Source: Stutzerimonas stutzeri (GTDB lineage Bacteria > Pseudomonadota > Gammaproteobacteria > Pseudomonadales > Pseudomonadaceae). Taken from it: 64,000 nucleotides of DNA. The stretch spans positions 351,581-415,580 of the forward strand of contig NZ_CP007441.1 of NCBI RefSeq assembly GCF_000590475.1. Reading direction: 5' to 3'. The position numbers were made by a program, and so were the translations under genes. This document shows positions 53,547-62,674 of the stretch, piece after piece (position 1 is the first letter of the stretch; each line of letters opens with the position of its first letter). Below the pieces are notes generated by a model. The model made no database searches. It was not told where the DNA came from and saw only the letters and a program-made list of their open reading frames with translations.

Positions 53547-55283
53547 TCAGGCATTCGCCGCTTTTTTCACCCGCAGCTTGCTGTAGGCATCCTTCTCTTC
53601 GCCCAGCGGGACGACGTAGTCGGCGACCGGGCGCTTGCCGTGGGCCATCTGGCCGTTGGAGTCCTTGAACAGGCGGCTGTGGTAGAACCACTCGACGTTG
53701 TCCTGCTCGGGGAAGTCGACCCGGTAGTGGTACAGACCCCAGCGCGATTCGGTGCGGTACAGCGAGGCGCGCGCAGCCATCTCGGCGCAGTCGATGATCG
53801 ATTGCACTTCCAGCGCACGGAGCAGTTCGTGAGGGTCGGCGGCGCTGAGCAGGTGCAGGTCGTTGCGCACAGCCATGATTCGCTCGAGCCCGATCTCCAT
53901 CTTCTTGGTCACCTTCGGCGGCTGCAGGTAGTCGTTCACCAGGCGGCGCACCTTGTATTCCATTTGCTCGGGCGGAATGCCGTCCTTGACCATGAGCGGT
54001 GCCTGGATGCGTGCCAGCTCGGCGGCAATGAAGGCATCATCGAGCACCGGCTCGCTGCGGTCCTTGACGAACGCAGCGGCACTCTCGCCGCAGATCTGCC
54101 CGTAAACGAAGGCGCCGAGCATGTAGTTGTGCGCCACCGAGGCCATGTCGCCGGCGCCGTAGAGGCCGGGCACGGTGGTGGCACCGGTTTCGTCTGTCCA
54201 CACCCCGGAAGCCGAGTGGCCGGAGCAGAAGCCGATCTCGGAGATGTGCATTTCCACCATGCGCTGGCGGTAGTCGACTTGACGGCCTTCGTGGAAGCGT
54301 CCGCGAGTCGGTCGCTCGTTAGTGTGCAGTACGGTCTCGATTTCCTGGATGGTTTCCTCGGCCAGGTGATCAAGCTTGAGGAACACCGGACCCGTGCCGG
54401 ATTCGAGCTCTTTGAAGAACTCCAGCATCATCTGCCCGGACCAGTAATCGCATTCGATGAAGCGCTCGCCGTAGGCATTGGCGGTAAAGCCGCCGAGCGG
54501 GCCGGTAACGTAGGCGCAGGCCGGACCGTTGTAGTCCTTGAGCAGTGGGTTGACCTGGAAGCACTCCAGATTCACCAGATCGGCACCGACATGGTAGGCC
54601 ATGGAGTGGCCGTCGCCGCAGTTGGCCGGGTTTTCGTAGGTGCCGAACAGGTAACCGGAGTTGGGCAGGCCGATCCGCCCGGCAGCGCCAGTGGCCATGA
54701 TCACCGCCTTGGCGCGGATGATGATGGGCTCGGCGGTGCGGGTGTTGACCCCGATCATGCCGGCAATATTGCCGTCCGGATCCTTGAGCAGGCGGGTGGC
54801 CTGGAACCGGTTCTCGATCTCCACCCGCACGCGGCGCAGGCGGCGGTAGAGGATCTTCTTGACGTTATGGCCTTCCGGCATCGGCAGCACATAGGTGCCC
54901 AGGTGGTGCACCTTTTTCATGTCGTAGTCGCCGGTTTCATCCTTCTGGAAATGCACGCCCCAGGAGTCGAGCTTCTCGATCATCGAAAACGAGCGGGTGG
55001 CGTAGGCCATCAGCGCCGGCTGGTGGACGATGCCGTCGTTGGCGATGGTGATTTCCTTGACGTACTGCTCCGGCGTCGCATGCCCGGGCACGACGGCATT
55101 GTTCAGCCCGTCCATGCCCATGGAGATGGCGCCGGAGCGTTTGACGTTGGCCTTTTCCAGCAGGATGACTTTGAGGTTCGGGTCCTGCTCTTTGACGGTC
55201 ACGGCGGCCATGGGGCCGGCCGTGCCGCCGCCGATGACCAGCACGTCGGTGTCGATGACTGGGATGCCGTTGATAGTGGTCAT
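53547..55283 (-). CDS. AprA-like FAD-dependent oxidoreductase (fumarate reductase/APS reductase alpha family)
   Basis: A 578-aa flavoprotein. FAD-binding GGGTAG at residues 18-23; ANVKRSGAISMGMDGLNN at ~45-62 resembles AprA, not the SdhA/FrdA segment with its FAD-linking His, so FAD is probably non-covalent. Other motifs are VIMATGAAGR, EIGFCSGHSASGVW and GLYGAGDMASVAHNYMLGAFVYG. AprA interconverts APS and sulfite, but this protein is adjacent to a sulfonate-type transporter rather than sat or qmo genes, so its reaction is open. It precedes the AprB-like ferredoxin gene. Confidence 0.88.
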   Translation of the reverse strand: MTTINGIPVIDTDVLVIGGGTAGPMAAVTVKEQDPNLKVILLEKANVKRSGAISMGMDGLNNAVVPGHATPEQYVKEITIANDGIVHQPALMAYATRSFSMIEKLDSWGVHFQKDETGDYDMKKVHHLGTYVLPMPEGHNVKKILYRRLRRVRVEIENRFQATRLLKDPDGNIAGMIGVNTRTAEPIIIRAKAVIMATGAAGRIGLPNSGYLFGTYENPANCGDGHSMAYHVGADLVNLECFQVNPLLKDYNGPACAYVTGPLGGFTANAYGERFIECDYWSGQMMLEFFKELESGTGPVFLKLDHLAEETIQEIETVLHTNERPTRGRFHEGRQVDYRQRMVEMHISEIGFCSGHSASGVWTDETGATTVPGLYGAGDMASVAHNYMLGAFVYGQICGESAAAFVKDRSEPVLDDAFIAAELARIQAPLMVKDGIPPEQMEYKVRRLVNDYLQPPKVTKKMEIGLERIMAVRNDLHLLSAADPHELLRALEVQSIIDCAEMAARASLYRTESRWGLYHYRVDFPEQDNVEWFYHSRLFKDSNGQMAHGKRPVADYVVPLGEEKDAYSKLRVKKAANA

Positions 55284-55291
55284 GTTGCCTC

Positions 55292-56035
55292 CTATTTCCG
55301 ATCCACTCGGAACTGGTATTTGAATGCGTCGCCGCGGTAGCAGAGGTATTCGAAGTCGATGGGGCGGCCGGCGCGGTCGTGTGTCAGCCGCTCGACGCGC
55401 AGGATGGGTTCGCCGGGCTTGAGCGCCAGGTACTGCTGGTGTTCTTCATCGGCCAGGGTGGCGTCGAGGCTGATGTCGGCGCGTCCCAGTGCCATGCCGA
55501 ACGCGTTTTCGAGCAGCGGGAAGATGTCGCCGGACAGATCCAGGCCGAACATTCGTCGCCCGATGTCGAGGGGGAAGTAACTGTTCTCGACGCAGACGGC
55601 CTCGCGGTTGAGGTAGCGCACGCGCTTGACCTCGACCACATCCTCTCCTGCCAGCAGATGCAGCGCGGCGGCCACGGCCTTGGGGGGCTTGCGTTCATGA
55701 ATCGACAGCAGGCGCGCGGTGGCTTCGTAGCCTTGCGCCGCCATCGCTTCGCCGAAGCCCTGCAGACGCTGCACGTTCTGCACCGCCTTCGGCTTGCTGA
55801 CGTAGGTGCCCTTGCCTTGGGCGCTGAACACCAGCCCTTCGTTGTGCAGGTCGCGCAGCGCCTGGCGAATGGTGATGCGGCTGACGCCAAAGGCATTCAT
55901 CAACTCGTTTTCCGAAGGCAGACGCTCATGAATCACATAACTGCCATCGAGGATCTTGCGCCGCAGGTCATCGCGGATCTGCACATACAGCGGCAGCGGC
56001 GACTGGCCCGGGGCGAGTGGCTGGGTTCCTTTCAT
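55292..56035 (-). CDS. GntR-family regulator with UTRA domain (HutC subfamily)
   Basis: 247 aa. The winged helix (PLPLYVQIRDDLRRKILDG; LPSENELMNAFGVSRITIRQALRDL) is followed by a UTRA ligand domain (FGEAMAAQGYEATARLL; VCVENSYFPLDIGRRMF; ILRVERLTHDRAGRPIDFEYLCYRGD). HutC-type regulators are usually repressors released by the pathway substrate. It lies 8 bp upstream of the flavoprotein and downstream of the transporter genes, so it probably controls the cluster including itself. Confidence 0.9.
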   Translation of the reverse strand: MKGTQPLAPGQSPLPLYVQIRDDLRRKILDGSYVIHERLPSENELMNAFGVSRITIRQALRDLHNEGLVFSAQGKGTYVSKPKAVQNVQRLQGFGEAMAAQGYEATARLLSIHERKPPKAVAAALHLLAGEDVVEVKRVRYLNREAVCVENSYFPLDIGRRMFGLDLSGDIFPLLENAFGMALGRADISLDATLADEEHQQYLALKPGEPILRVERLTHDRAGRPIDFEYLCYRGDAFKYQFRVDRK

Positions 56036-56105
56036 TACTTGGGCTCCAGCCTGTCATGACAGGTCATGTCGAGCGCAGGCGATTGACGGAATGGGTTGCG
56101 CATGT

Positions 56106-56978
56106 TCAGCCTCCGTTCTGCTGCTGGAAGGCGCGCAAGGTTTCCTGACGGATCAGATCCAGGCACTGGCGCTTGTGGTCCATGAACTCGGCGCTGGTGA
56201 GCAGGCTCTGCTCGCGCGGCCGCGGCAGGCTGACCTTGATGTCAGCGATAATCCGCCCGGGGCTGGCACTCATCACCACGATGCGGTCGGAGAGGAACAC
56301 CGCCTCGTCGATGTCGTGGGTGACGAACACCACGGTGTTCTTGAACTCGCGCCAGATCTCCAGCAGGTTCTCCTGCATCATGATTCGCGTCTGCGCATCC
56401 AGCGCGCCGAAGGGCTCGTCCATCAGCAGCACGCTGGGATAGTTGGCTAGCGCGCGGGCAATCCCGACCCGTTGCTGCATTCCGCCTGACAACGTGCCGG
56501 GATAGGCATCCCCGAACGCGGCCAGGCCAACCAGCGACAGAAAAGTACGGGCCACGCTGCACGCCTCGTTGCGTGACGCGCCGGCCATCAGCGGGCCGAA
56601 GGCGACGTTGTCGCGCACGGTTTTCCAGGGGAACAGCGAGTGCTGCTGGAACACCATGCCGCGGTCCGGGCTGGGTGCATCGACGCCTTTGCCGTCGATG
56701 GTCAGGTCACCGCGAGTCGGTGTGACGAAACCGGCCATGGCGTTGAGCAGGGTCGACTTGCCGCAGCCGGATGGGCCGAGCAGGCAGACGAACTCGCCGG
56801 GACGGATCTCCAGTTGGGCGTCTTGTACCGCGGCGCGCTTGCCGCCGTTGTGGTTGAACTCGATGTGCAGGTTGCGCACGCTGATGTGGCCACGACCGTC
56901 GCCCTTGGCGTTGGCCTTCGCCCGTAGGCGGCTGTGGTCGAGGACGGCGAGGCGGTTGTCCTGTACGGCGCTGTTCAT
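56106..56978 (-). CDS. ABC transporter ATPase (TauB/SsuB/NrtD type)
   Basis: 290 aa. Walker A GPSGCGKST, signature LSGGMQQRVGIARAL, Walker B VLLMDEPFGALDAQTR and H-loop VFVTHDIDEAVFLSD are all intact. It belongs to the sulfonate/nitrate/taurine ATPase group. ATG at 56978 has AGGAGGTCGGCC upstream; it overlaps the permease gene by 4 bp. With the permease and binding protein it forms a complete importer. Confidence 0.93.
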   Translation of the reverse strand: MNSAVQDNRLAVLDHSRLRAKANAKGDGRGHISVRNLHIEFNHNGGKRAAVQDAQLEIRPGEFVCLLGPSGCGKSTLLNAMAGFVTPTRGDLTIDGKGVDAPSPDRGMVFQQHSLFPWKTVRDNVAFGPLMAGASRNEACSVARTFLSLVGLAAFGDAYPGTLSGGMQQRVGIARALANYPSVLLMDEPFGALDAQTRIMMQENLLEIWREFKNTVVFVTHDIDEAVFLSDRIVVMSASPGRIIADIKVSLPRPREQSLLTSAEFMDHKRQCLDLIRQETLRAFQQQNGG

Positions 56979-57895
56979 GGCCGACCTCCTTTGGCCTGCC
57001 AGTGCAGCAGCGGGTTGCAGGCCTTGCGCACGAGCAGGGTGCACAGCGTTCCGAGGCCACCAATGGTCAGCATGCCGATGATGATTTCCGGGTACTTGAC
57101 CAGCGTGTATGACGTCCAGGTGAAGTAGCCGATGCCGTACTGGCCGCTGATGATTTCGCCGGCCAGCAGCGAGAACCAGGCCACGCCCATGCCGATCGCC
57201 AACCCGGCGACGATGCTCGGCATGGCGCCGGGGATCACTACGTGCCAGAGAATGGCTTTCTTGCTGGCGCCGAGACTGCGGGCGGCGCGCACGAGCACGT
57301 CAGGCGTCTGCTCCACACCGTGCACGGTGTTCAGCACGATGGGAAAGAAGGCGCCTAGAAAGGTGATGAAGACGATGCTCGATTGCTCGGTGGGCAGCAT
57401 CAGGATTGCCAGGGGAATCCAGGCCACCGCGGGAATCGGCCGGAACAGCTCGATGTACGGCAGGATGATGTCTTCGGCCCAGCGCGAGCGGCCCATCATC
57501 ACACCGGTCAGCACGCCCAGCACCACCGCGTAGGCGTACGCAATGGCGATCCGCTCCATGCTGTGGGCTATGTGTAGGTAGAACTCCGAGCTGGACAGCT
57601 GAGTCACCAGCGCCTCACCTACCAGTAGCGGCGTCGGCACATTTTCGAAGTTGATGAAGAAGTTGAAGCCGCTGCTGGCCGCGAAATGCCAGACCACCAG
57701 CGCCATCAGCAGCGCGGCGACACGCACCATGTAGCGACCGGTCATGGCGGGCAGACGCCCCCGGGGCTGGTTGGCTGTGTGCGAATCAGATGGCGCTGGC
57801 GGGCTCGGCGCAGCGGCAACTTCCAGCGTGGGTGCCGCCGCTACGGCAGGCACAGGCGAGGCTGGATCGAATACCGGGTTCGGCTTGACACTCAT
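56975..57895 (-). CDS. ABC transporter permease (TauC/SsuC/NrtB type)
   Basis: A 306-aa permease. A ~60-residue Pro/Ala-rich N-terminal extension precedes about six membrane segments. The EAA loop (VLVRAARSLGASKKAILWHVVIPGAMPSI) is the ATPase contact site. ATG at 57895 follows GAGGAGCGTAGCC and is preferred over the upstream start in the track. It is coupled to the ATPase by an ATGA overlap. Confidence 0.92.
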   Translation of the reverse strand: MSVKPNPVFDPASPVPAVAAAPTLEVAAAPSPPAPSDSHTANQPRGRLPAMTGRYMVRVAALLMALVVWHFAASSGFNFFINFENVPTPLLVGEALVTQLSSSEFYLHIAHSMERIAIAYAYAVVLGVLTGVMMGRSRWAEDIILPYIELFRPIPAVAWIPLAILMLPTEQSSIVFITFLGAFFPIVLNTVHGVEQTPDVLVRAARSLGASKKAILWHVVIPGAMPSIVAGLAIGMGVAWFSLLAGEIISGQYGIGYFTWTSYTLVKYPEIIIGMLTIGGLGTLCTLLVRKACNPLLHWQAKGGRP

Positions 57896-57949
57896 GGCTA
57901 CGCTCCTCGGCTCAGGTTTGCTTTGCGCTCTGCGGCGCATGTGCGCGGG

Positions 57950-59320
57950 TCAGGGCAACATTGCGACCGGCTGCGAAGCGGTCAGCGGTACGCCGCCGCT
58001 CGCGGCGATATGCCGCTCTGAGTCGCCTTTTTTCATGAAGGCGAGCACTTCACCGCTGGGGTCTTTGATCAAATAAGCGGCTTTGCCGAACAGCTTCAGT
58101 CCGGTGAGGTTGTCGTAGACGTAGGTGGCGTTGATGGCGGTGCCGTCGGCCTTGGCGGCTTCTTCGGCGGCGAGCATCGCGGCGGTGTCGTCGTAGGCGA
58201 CGATGCCCTTCTCAGCGAACCAGATTTCCGCAGGCTTGCGGCCCGGCGCACGTGGGGTGGGGCTGACCACGTTCTGCACCATCGCGTCGTAGTCGAGGTC
58301 TGACGCGGCGTAGGCCTTCTTCAGATAGGAGTCGTCGATCCAGGCGGCGAAATCGAGGTCAGGAATCTGCATTTCCTTCTGCAGCAGCGCGTGGTCGTAC
58401 TGCATCGCCTTGACCCACTGCGGCTTGATGCTCGCTTCCATGGTCGAGATGCCGCCGTCACTGAAGTAGAGGTAGAGCACTTCCTTATCGACGCCAGTCC
58501 ACTCGGCGACCTGGGTGGCGGCGCGCATCGGGTCTTCGCTGATCCATTTCTGCGCGGCGAGGGTCGCCTTGAGTACGCCTTCGACCACTTCAGGGTATTT
58601 CTGCGCAAAGGCTTCGCGCACCACGATGCCGTGGAATGTCGGGATGCCGGCTTCGCTGCCGTCATAGATCTTTCGCCCGGTGCCGCGAAACTCCATGATT
58701 TCCGACCACGGACAGAAATCGGCATGAGCGTCGATCTTGCCGGCGGCGATATTGGCTGCACCGACAGGCGGGCTCTGGTTGACCAATGTGACCTTGTCCG
58801 ACAGCCCGGCATCGCGCAGGACTTTCAACGTCATGCCCCATGCGGCACTGCCGACCGGCGTGGACAGACTCTTGCCGGCCAGATCCTGCAGGCTCTGCAC
58901 CGAGGAGGCGGCCGGCACCACGATGCCGTTGCCGGTGCCCTTGAGGTTATAGCCGGTAACCGCGATGAACCGGGTTTGCTGTTTGCCGGTTTCCTGGAAT
59001 TTGGCACCGTTGACGATCAACGGGTAGTCGCCCATGACACCGAAGTCGAGCTTGCCGGCGAGCATCTGATTGGTAATCGGCGGCCCCGAATCGTAATCGC
59101 GAAATTCGATCTGGTAGTCCGCATCCTTGTACTTGCCGGTTTTGGGCAAGTACTGGTCCAGCAGGCCGAGCTTTTCCAGCACGACGCCACCGGAGACGGT
59201 GTTAGTGACCATGCTCTGGTGGCCAATGCCGACGCGGATGGTTTCCGCTGCCGCAGGGCCACTCAGCACCATGAGCGATCCGAGAATCGAGGTTGCAATC
59301 AGGCTGTTCCGGTTGTCCAT
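57950..59320 (-). CDS. Sulfonate/nitrate-type ABC substrate-binding protein with NosL-like C-terminal extension
   Basis: 456 aa. A signal peptide (GSLMVLSGPAAAE) and a type II binding fold like SsuA/TauA/NrtA (VGIGHQSMVTNTVSGGVVLEKLGLLDQYLP; DFGVMGDYPLIV; DAHADFCPWSEIMEF) are followed by an extra region. Ordinary members are about 320-360 aa; residues ~364-456 here (AEIWFAEKGIVAYDDTAAM; ATYVYDNLTGLKLFGKAAYLI; VLAFMKKGDSERHIAASGG) resemble the NosL/copper-chaperone pattern. It is the first gene of the minus-strand cluster. Ligand unknown. Confidence 0.88.
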   Translation of the reverse strand: MDNRNSLIATSILGSLMVLSGPAAAETIRVGIGHQSMVTNTVSGGVVLEKLGLLDQYLPKTGKYKDADYQIEFRDYDSGPPITNQMLAGKLDFGVMGDYPLIVNGAKFQETGKQQTRFIAVTGYNLKGTGNGIVVPAASSVQSLQDLAGKSLSTPVGSAAWGMTLKVLRDAGLSDKVTLVNQSPPVGAANIAAGKIDAHADFCPWSEIMEFRGTGRKIYDGSEAGIPTFHGIVVREAFAQKYPEVVEGVLKATLAAQKWISEDPMRAATQVAEWTGVDKEVLYLYFSDGGISTMEASIKPQWVKAMQYDHALLQKEMQIPDLDFAAWIDDSYLKKAYAASDLDYDAMVQNVVSPTPRAPGRKPAEIWFAEKGIVAYDDTAAMLAAEEAAKADGTAINATYVYDNLTGLKLFGKAAYLIKDPSGEVLAFMKKGDSERHIAASGGVPLTASQPVAMLP

Positions 59321-59774
59321 TTGTCTTCACCTTGGCGGTTGAGCAACTTGTACTAACAGGGCATAACGCCTGTGTTTGAAGGTGCACCGGCTGTGCCAGA
59401 TCGCCGTGGCTCGGACCTATCTCCCTGTTTTAGGAATGGTTTTTTGTGAGTTGCTGACTGTTCGATCAACGCAACGGTGCAGCCCGGTGCGCTCACCTAT
59501 GGTGCGAAACCGCCGTGTCCGTCCCATGGCGGCGCAGCGCATCTCACGGTGGCTAGAACAAGTGAAACAAGTGGGGGTACGCACTCCTTTCGAATGGCTG
59601 CGTGCGGCCGGAAAAAAGGCGAAGTGCATCCTTGCAATTGAGCGTGCAAGCAACTTTCCGAGAATAAACAAGCCGTTCCGATGAGCGGCCTGCTAGGCGT
59701 CGGCTGCGCCGCGCATTTGGCCGTGATCCGTAGTAAATAGGCTGCCTTTTTTCCACCCAGAGCAGTACCGCACC
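59321..59774. other. Intergenic region upstream of the AprA-like cluster
   Basis: 454 bp between divergent genes with no frame I would support as a gene. It should contain the promoter and GntR operator for the minus-strand cluster. The only symmetry near the start is ACAGG-N8-CCTGT (59356-59373), too short to assign. Confidence 0.45.
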
Positions 59775-59972
59775 ATGTCCACCCTGACTGAACTGGCGCA
59801 GCACATCGCTGCGCTTTATCCATTGCAAGACAAAACCGCTGGCAAGCGCTACCGCATCGTTAGCCAGCTGGCCGGCATGACCGAGCTCGAAGAAATCAGT
59901 GGCTTACCGCGCTATGTCGATACCTGCCAGCTCGACGACAAGGCGCTGTGGGAGCGCCGCGTCGCCAGTTGA
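59775..59972 (+). CDS. Conserved-looking small hypothetical protein
   Basis: 65 aa (MSTLTELAQHIAALYP to WERRVAS), hydrophilic, with no signal peptide. Amino-acid composition looks like real protein, and it ends 16 bp before the convergent HD-GYP gene. No clear ribosome site precedes the ATG, and I recognise no family. Confidence 0.5.
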   Translation: MSTLTELAQHIAALYPLQDKTAGKRYRIVSQLAGMTELEEISGLPRYVDTCQLDDKALWERRVAS

Positions 59973-59988
59973 AATCGAGGGAATGCAC

Positions 59989-62082
59989 TCAGGTCGGTGT
60001 CGCGACGGGGCGCAGCAGGAATTCGGTGATATCGACCTGATCGAGTTGCTCTGGCCTGAGATGGCGGGCGCCGTAGGTCAGGTGCAGCCCGGATGACAGA
60101 AACAGGTCAAAAAGGTCGGCATCGATGTGGCCGCGATCCCGCAGGCGGGCCAGGATGCGGATCGATTCGCTCAACGGCTTGGCCTTCTTGTACGGTCGGT
60201 CACAGGCGGTGAGCGCCTCGAAGATGTCGGCGATGGCCATGATCCGGGCGGGTATCGACAGCTGATCGGGCCCCAGCTGGCGGGGATAACCTGTACCGAG
60301 CAGGGTTTCATGGTGGGTGCCGGCGTATTCCGGGACGCGCTGAAGGTTCTTTGGAAACGGCAGGTTCTCCAGCATGACAATGGTCTGGACGATGTGTTCG
60401 TTGACCTTGAAGCGCTCCTCGGCGGTAAGGGTTCCGCGATCGATGCTGAGGTTGTACAGCTCGCCGAAATTGAACTGGTACTCCGGCACGGTCATCTTGA
60501 AGCCGTACTTGGGGTCGAGTGCCTTGCTCGCCAAGCGCTGAATCAGATGTTCAGGTTTGTCCGCAAGCAGCGTTTCAGAAGCTGGGAGCTGCTGGCTCGG
60601 GAACGCTTCCAGGCGCGTGGTTTCTTCGTGGGAAATACCCAGCCGGTCATCGAAATAGCGCATCCAGCGTTGCTCGCCAATCCGTTGCAATCGCCCGATT
60701 CGCTCTGGCGCCATCAGCTCGCCGCCGATATTGCACTCGGCCACAAAGGCGAATTCCTCCTGTAGACGCGCCACCGTGGCGGCATGTCGGGCATCGACAG
60801 TCTCACGCGCCTCACCGGCATCCAAGGCTTCGTGGCGCTCGATCATGGCATCGCGTAACAGCACTTCGAAGCGCATGCGAATTTCATGGATGCGGTTGTA
60901 GACCGTCTCCAGCTTGGTCGCTTTGTCGACGATGTGTTCGGGAGTGGTGATCTTGCCGCAGTCATGCAACCACGCACCGATGCGGAATTCCCGCCACTGC
61001 TCTTCGGTTTCGAAGCGGAAGTCCGCCAGGGGTCCATCATCACTGGCGCTGGCTTTTTCGGCCAGCATCAACGCGAGCTCCGGAACGCGTGCGCAATGCC
61101 CTCCGGTATAAGCGCTCTTGGCATCGATGGCGCCAGCAAGAATTTCAATCATCGAGTCGATCAGCGCGGTCTGCGAGTCGATCAGGTTATGGTTTTCCAA
61201 CGCTACGGCGGACTGCGACGCCAAGGCTTCGACGAAGCCCAGACTCTGCCGGGAAAAACTGACCACCTCGTCGCTGCCGGGAACCTTGGCGTTCATGAAT
61301 TGCAGCACGCCGAGCACCTCGCCGCCATGTGCGATCAGCGGCACGCAGAGCATCGATACCGTGCGGTAACCGGATTCCATATCGAAGCGGCGTGTTCCGG
61401 ACAGGTCGAAACGTGTCTCACGGTAAACGTCGTCGATGACCACGGTTTCCTTGCGCAGAGCCACGTAAGTCGACACGTGCCGCTCGTTGGGCACGCCGGT
61501 TTCCGGGTCGTGTAGAGGAAGTTCGAATGCTGGCAGCTGATCAGCTTTTGAGCGCAGGGTGAAGCGCAAGCTGTCCTGGTCAGTCATTAAGTAAAGCGTG
61601 GCGGCATCGGCGTTACAGATGCGCTTGCCCTGCATCAGGATGTGCTGGAGCAGACGATGCTTGTCGCGTTCGGAGGAAAGCAACATGCCGTTTTCGACCA
61701 GGCTCGCCAGCTTTTCCTGTGCCTCCTCCAGTGCGAGGTTTTGTGCCTGTAAAGAGCGCCGCATGGCGTTGTGCTGACGATGCAGGTCGTCAAATTCACG
61801 AATAAGCGAGCCTGGGCCGTTGCGGATGCCAAAATCCAATTGGCGGATACGGCGGGTGTCCTCTGCCAGCGCACTGAGCGAGCGGCGAATGCTGGCCAGG
61901 CCTGCGAACAATAGCGGCAGGCAGATGAACATGATCAGCAGCTCGATAAGCAGCACGCTACGCAGATCGAACCCGGCGAACTCGACCAGCAGAAGTGCAG
62001 GTATGGTTGGCACGAGTACGAACATTGTGACCAGCGCTGAGGCCCAGGCCTCGTAGCTGAGCTTGTATTTGCTAGAGGTCAT
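59989..62082 (-). CDS. HD-GYP c-di-GMP phosphodiesterase with GAF sensor
   Basis: 697 aa. Two N-terminal membrane segments (~15-35 and ~43-62) are followed by a HAMP-like/coiled region, a GAF domain (~130-300) and a C-terminal HD-GYP domain. The metal-binding HD is at residues 373-374 (WLHDCGKI), and the GYP signature is HHETLLGTGYPRQL. It has a ~90-residue insertion between these motifs. It is predicted to hydrolyse cyclic di-GMP in response to a signal sensed by GAF. It is divergent from the FecR-OmpA-cyclase genes. Confidence 0.9.
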   Translation of the reverse strand: MTSSKYKLSYEAWASALVTMFVLVPTIPALLLVEFAGFDLRSVLLIELLIMFICLPLLFAGLASIRRSLSALAEDTRRIRQLDFGIRNGPGSLIREFDDLHRQHNAMRRSLQAQNLALEEAQEKLASLVENGMLLSSERDKHRLLQHILMQGKRICNADAATLYLMTDQDSLRFTLRSKADQLPAFELPLHDPETGVPNERHVSTYVALRKETVVIDDVYRETRFDLSGTRRFDMESGYRTVSMLCVPLIAHGGEVLGVLQFMNAKVPGSDEVVSFSRQSLGFVEALASQSAVALENHNLIDSQTALIDSMIEILAGAIDAKSAYTGGHCARVPELALMLAEKASASDDGPLADFRFETEEQWREFRIGAWLHDCGKITTPEHIVDKATKLETVYNRIHEIRMRFEVLLRDAMIERHEALDAGEARETVDARHAATVARLQEEFAFVAECNIGGELMAPERIGRLQRIGEQRWMRYFDDRLGISHEETTRLEAFPSQQLPASETLLADKPEHLIQRLASKALDPKYGFKMTVPEYQFNFGELYNLSIDRGTLTAEERFKVNEHIVQTIVMLENLPFPKNLQRVPEYAGTHHETLLGTGYPRQLGPDQLSIPARIMAIADIFEALTACDRPYKKAKPLSESIRILARLRDRGHIDADLFDLFLSSGLHLTYGARHLRPEQLDQVDITEFLLRPVATPT

Positions 62083-62194
62083 ACTGCATCCTGCCGCGAA
62101 TACTTGATGAAATGTTGGAAAAACTTCGAGCGATCAAGGCCAAAATCGATGGTCGCGCCGAGTTGAAGGCAAATGGCCAGCTAGGGAGAGTACA

Positions 62195-62674
62195 TTGATC
62201 ATGGTTTATAAGATGGATTCAGTATCGAAATTTGCCCGAACAGTGCTCGTCCTTGGCTTGTTGACAGTCTTCGGGAGTGCTTTGGCTGAGGAGATAAGCG
62301 AGCCGATCGGTTACGTCATGAAGGTGCAGGGTGATGCGTCAGTGACCAGCCGCGGGCAAACCATCGATGCGCGTCTCGGTCAGGCAGTGATCATTGGTGC
62401 GACCCTGCGCACCGGCCCAGACGGCTCAATGGGTGTGACCCTGACCGACAATACGGTGATGTCCTTTGGCCCGAACAGCGAGTTTACGCTGGACGAGTAT
62501 CAATTCGAACCGGCCCATGAAGAGCTGCGGTTGAGTGCCCGAATCAGCGGAGGCACACTCAATTTCATCTCCGGTGTGATTGCCAAGCTCAAGCCTGAAG
62601 CTGTTGAACTGAAAACGCCGACCGGCACCATCGGCGTACGCGGCACGCATTTTCTGGTGAAGGTTGACGGTTGA
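62195..62674 (+). CDS. FecR-domain periplasmic protein
   Basis: 159 aa. A signal peptide (TVLVLGLLTVFGSALAEE) is followed by a FecR-like beta domain (VMKVQGDASVTSRGQ; VIIGATLRTGPDGSMGVTLTDNTVMSFGPNSEFTL; TPTGTIGVRGTHFLV). The start is taken as TTG 62195 with GGGAGAG upstream; ATG 62201 or 62213 are alternatives. It abuts the OmpA gene. Stand-alone FecR proteins of this kind are often encoded with adenylate cyclase genes. Confidence 0.83.
   Translation: MIMVYKMDSVSKFARTVLVLGLLTVFGSALAEEISEPIGYVMKVQGDASVTSRGQTIDARLGQAVIIGATLRTGPDGSMGVTLTDNTVMSFGPNSEFTLDEYQFEPAHEELRLSARISGGTLNFISGVIAKLKPEAVELKTPTGTIGVRGTHFLVKVDG

Noticed and set aside
53292..55340. 682-aa plus-strand open frame
   Set aside because: It is exactly antisense to the AprA-like flavoprotein, His/Val/Gly-rich with no family motif, and is a by-product of GC-rich codon use.
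59376..59684. 102-aa plus-strand frame in the intergenic region
   Set aside because: No ribosome site or family pattern, and Arg/Cys/Val-rich composition typical of non-coding GC-rich DNA.
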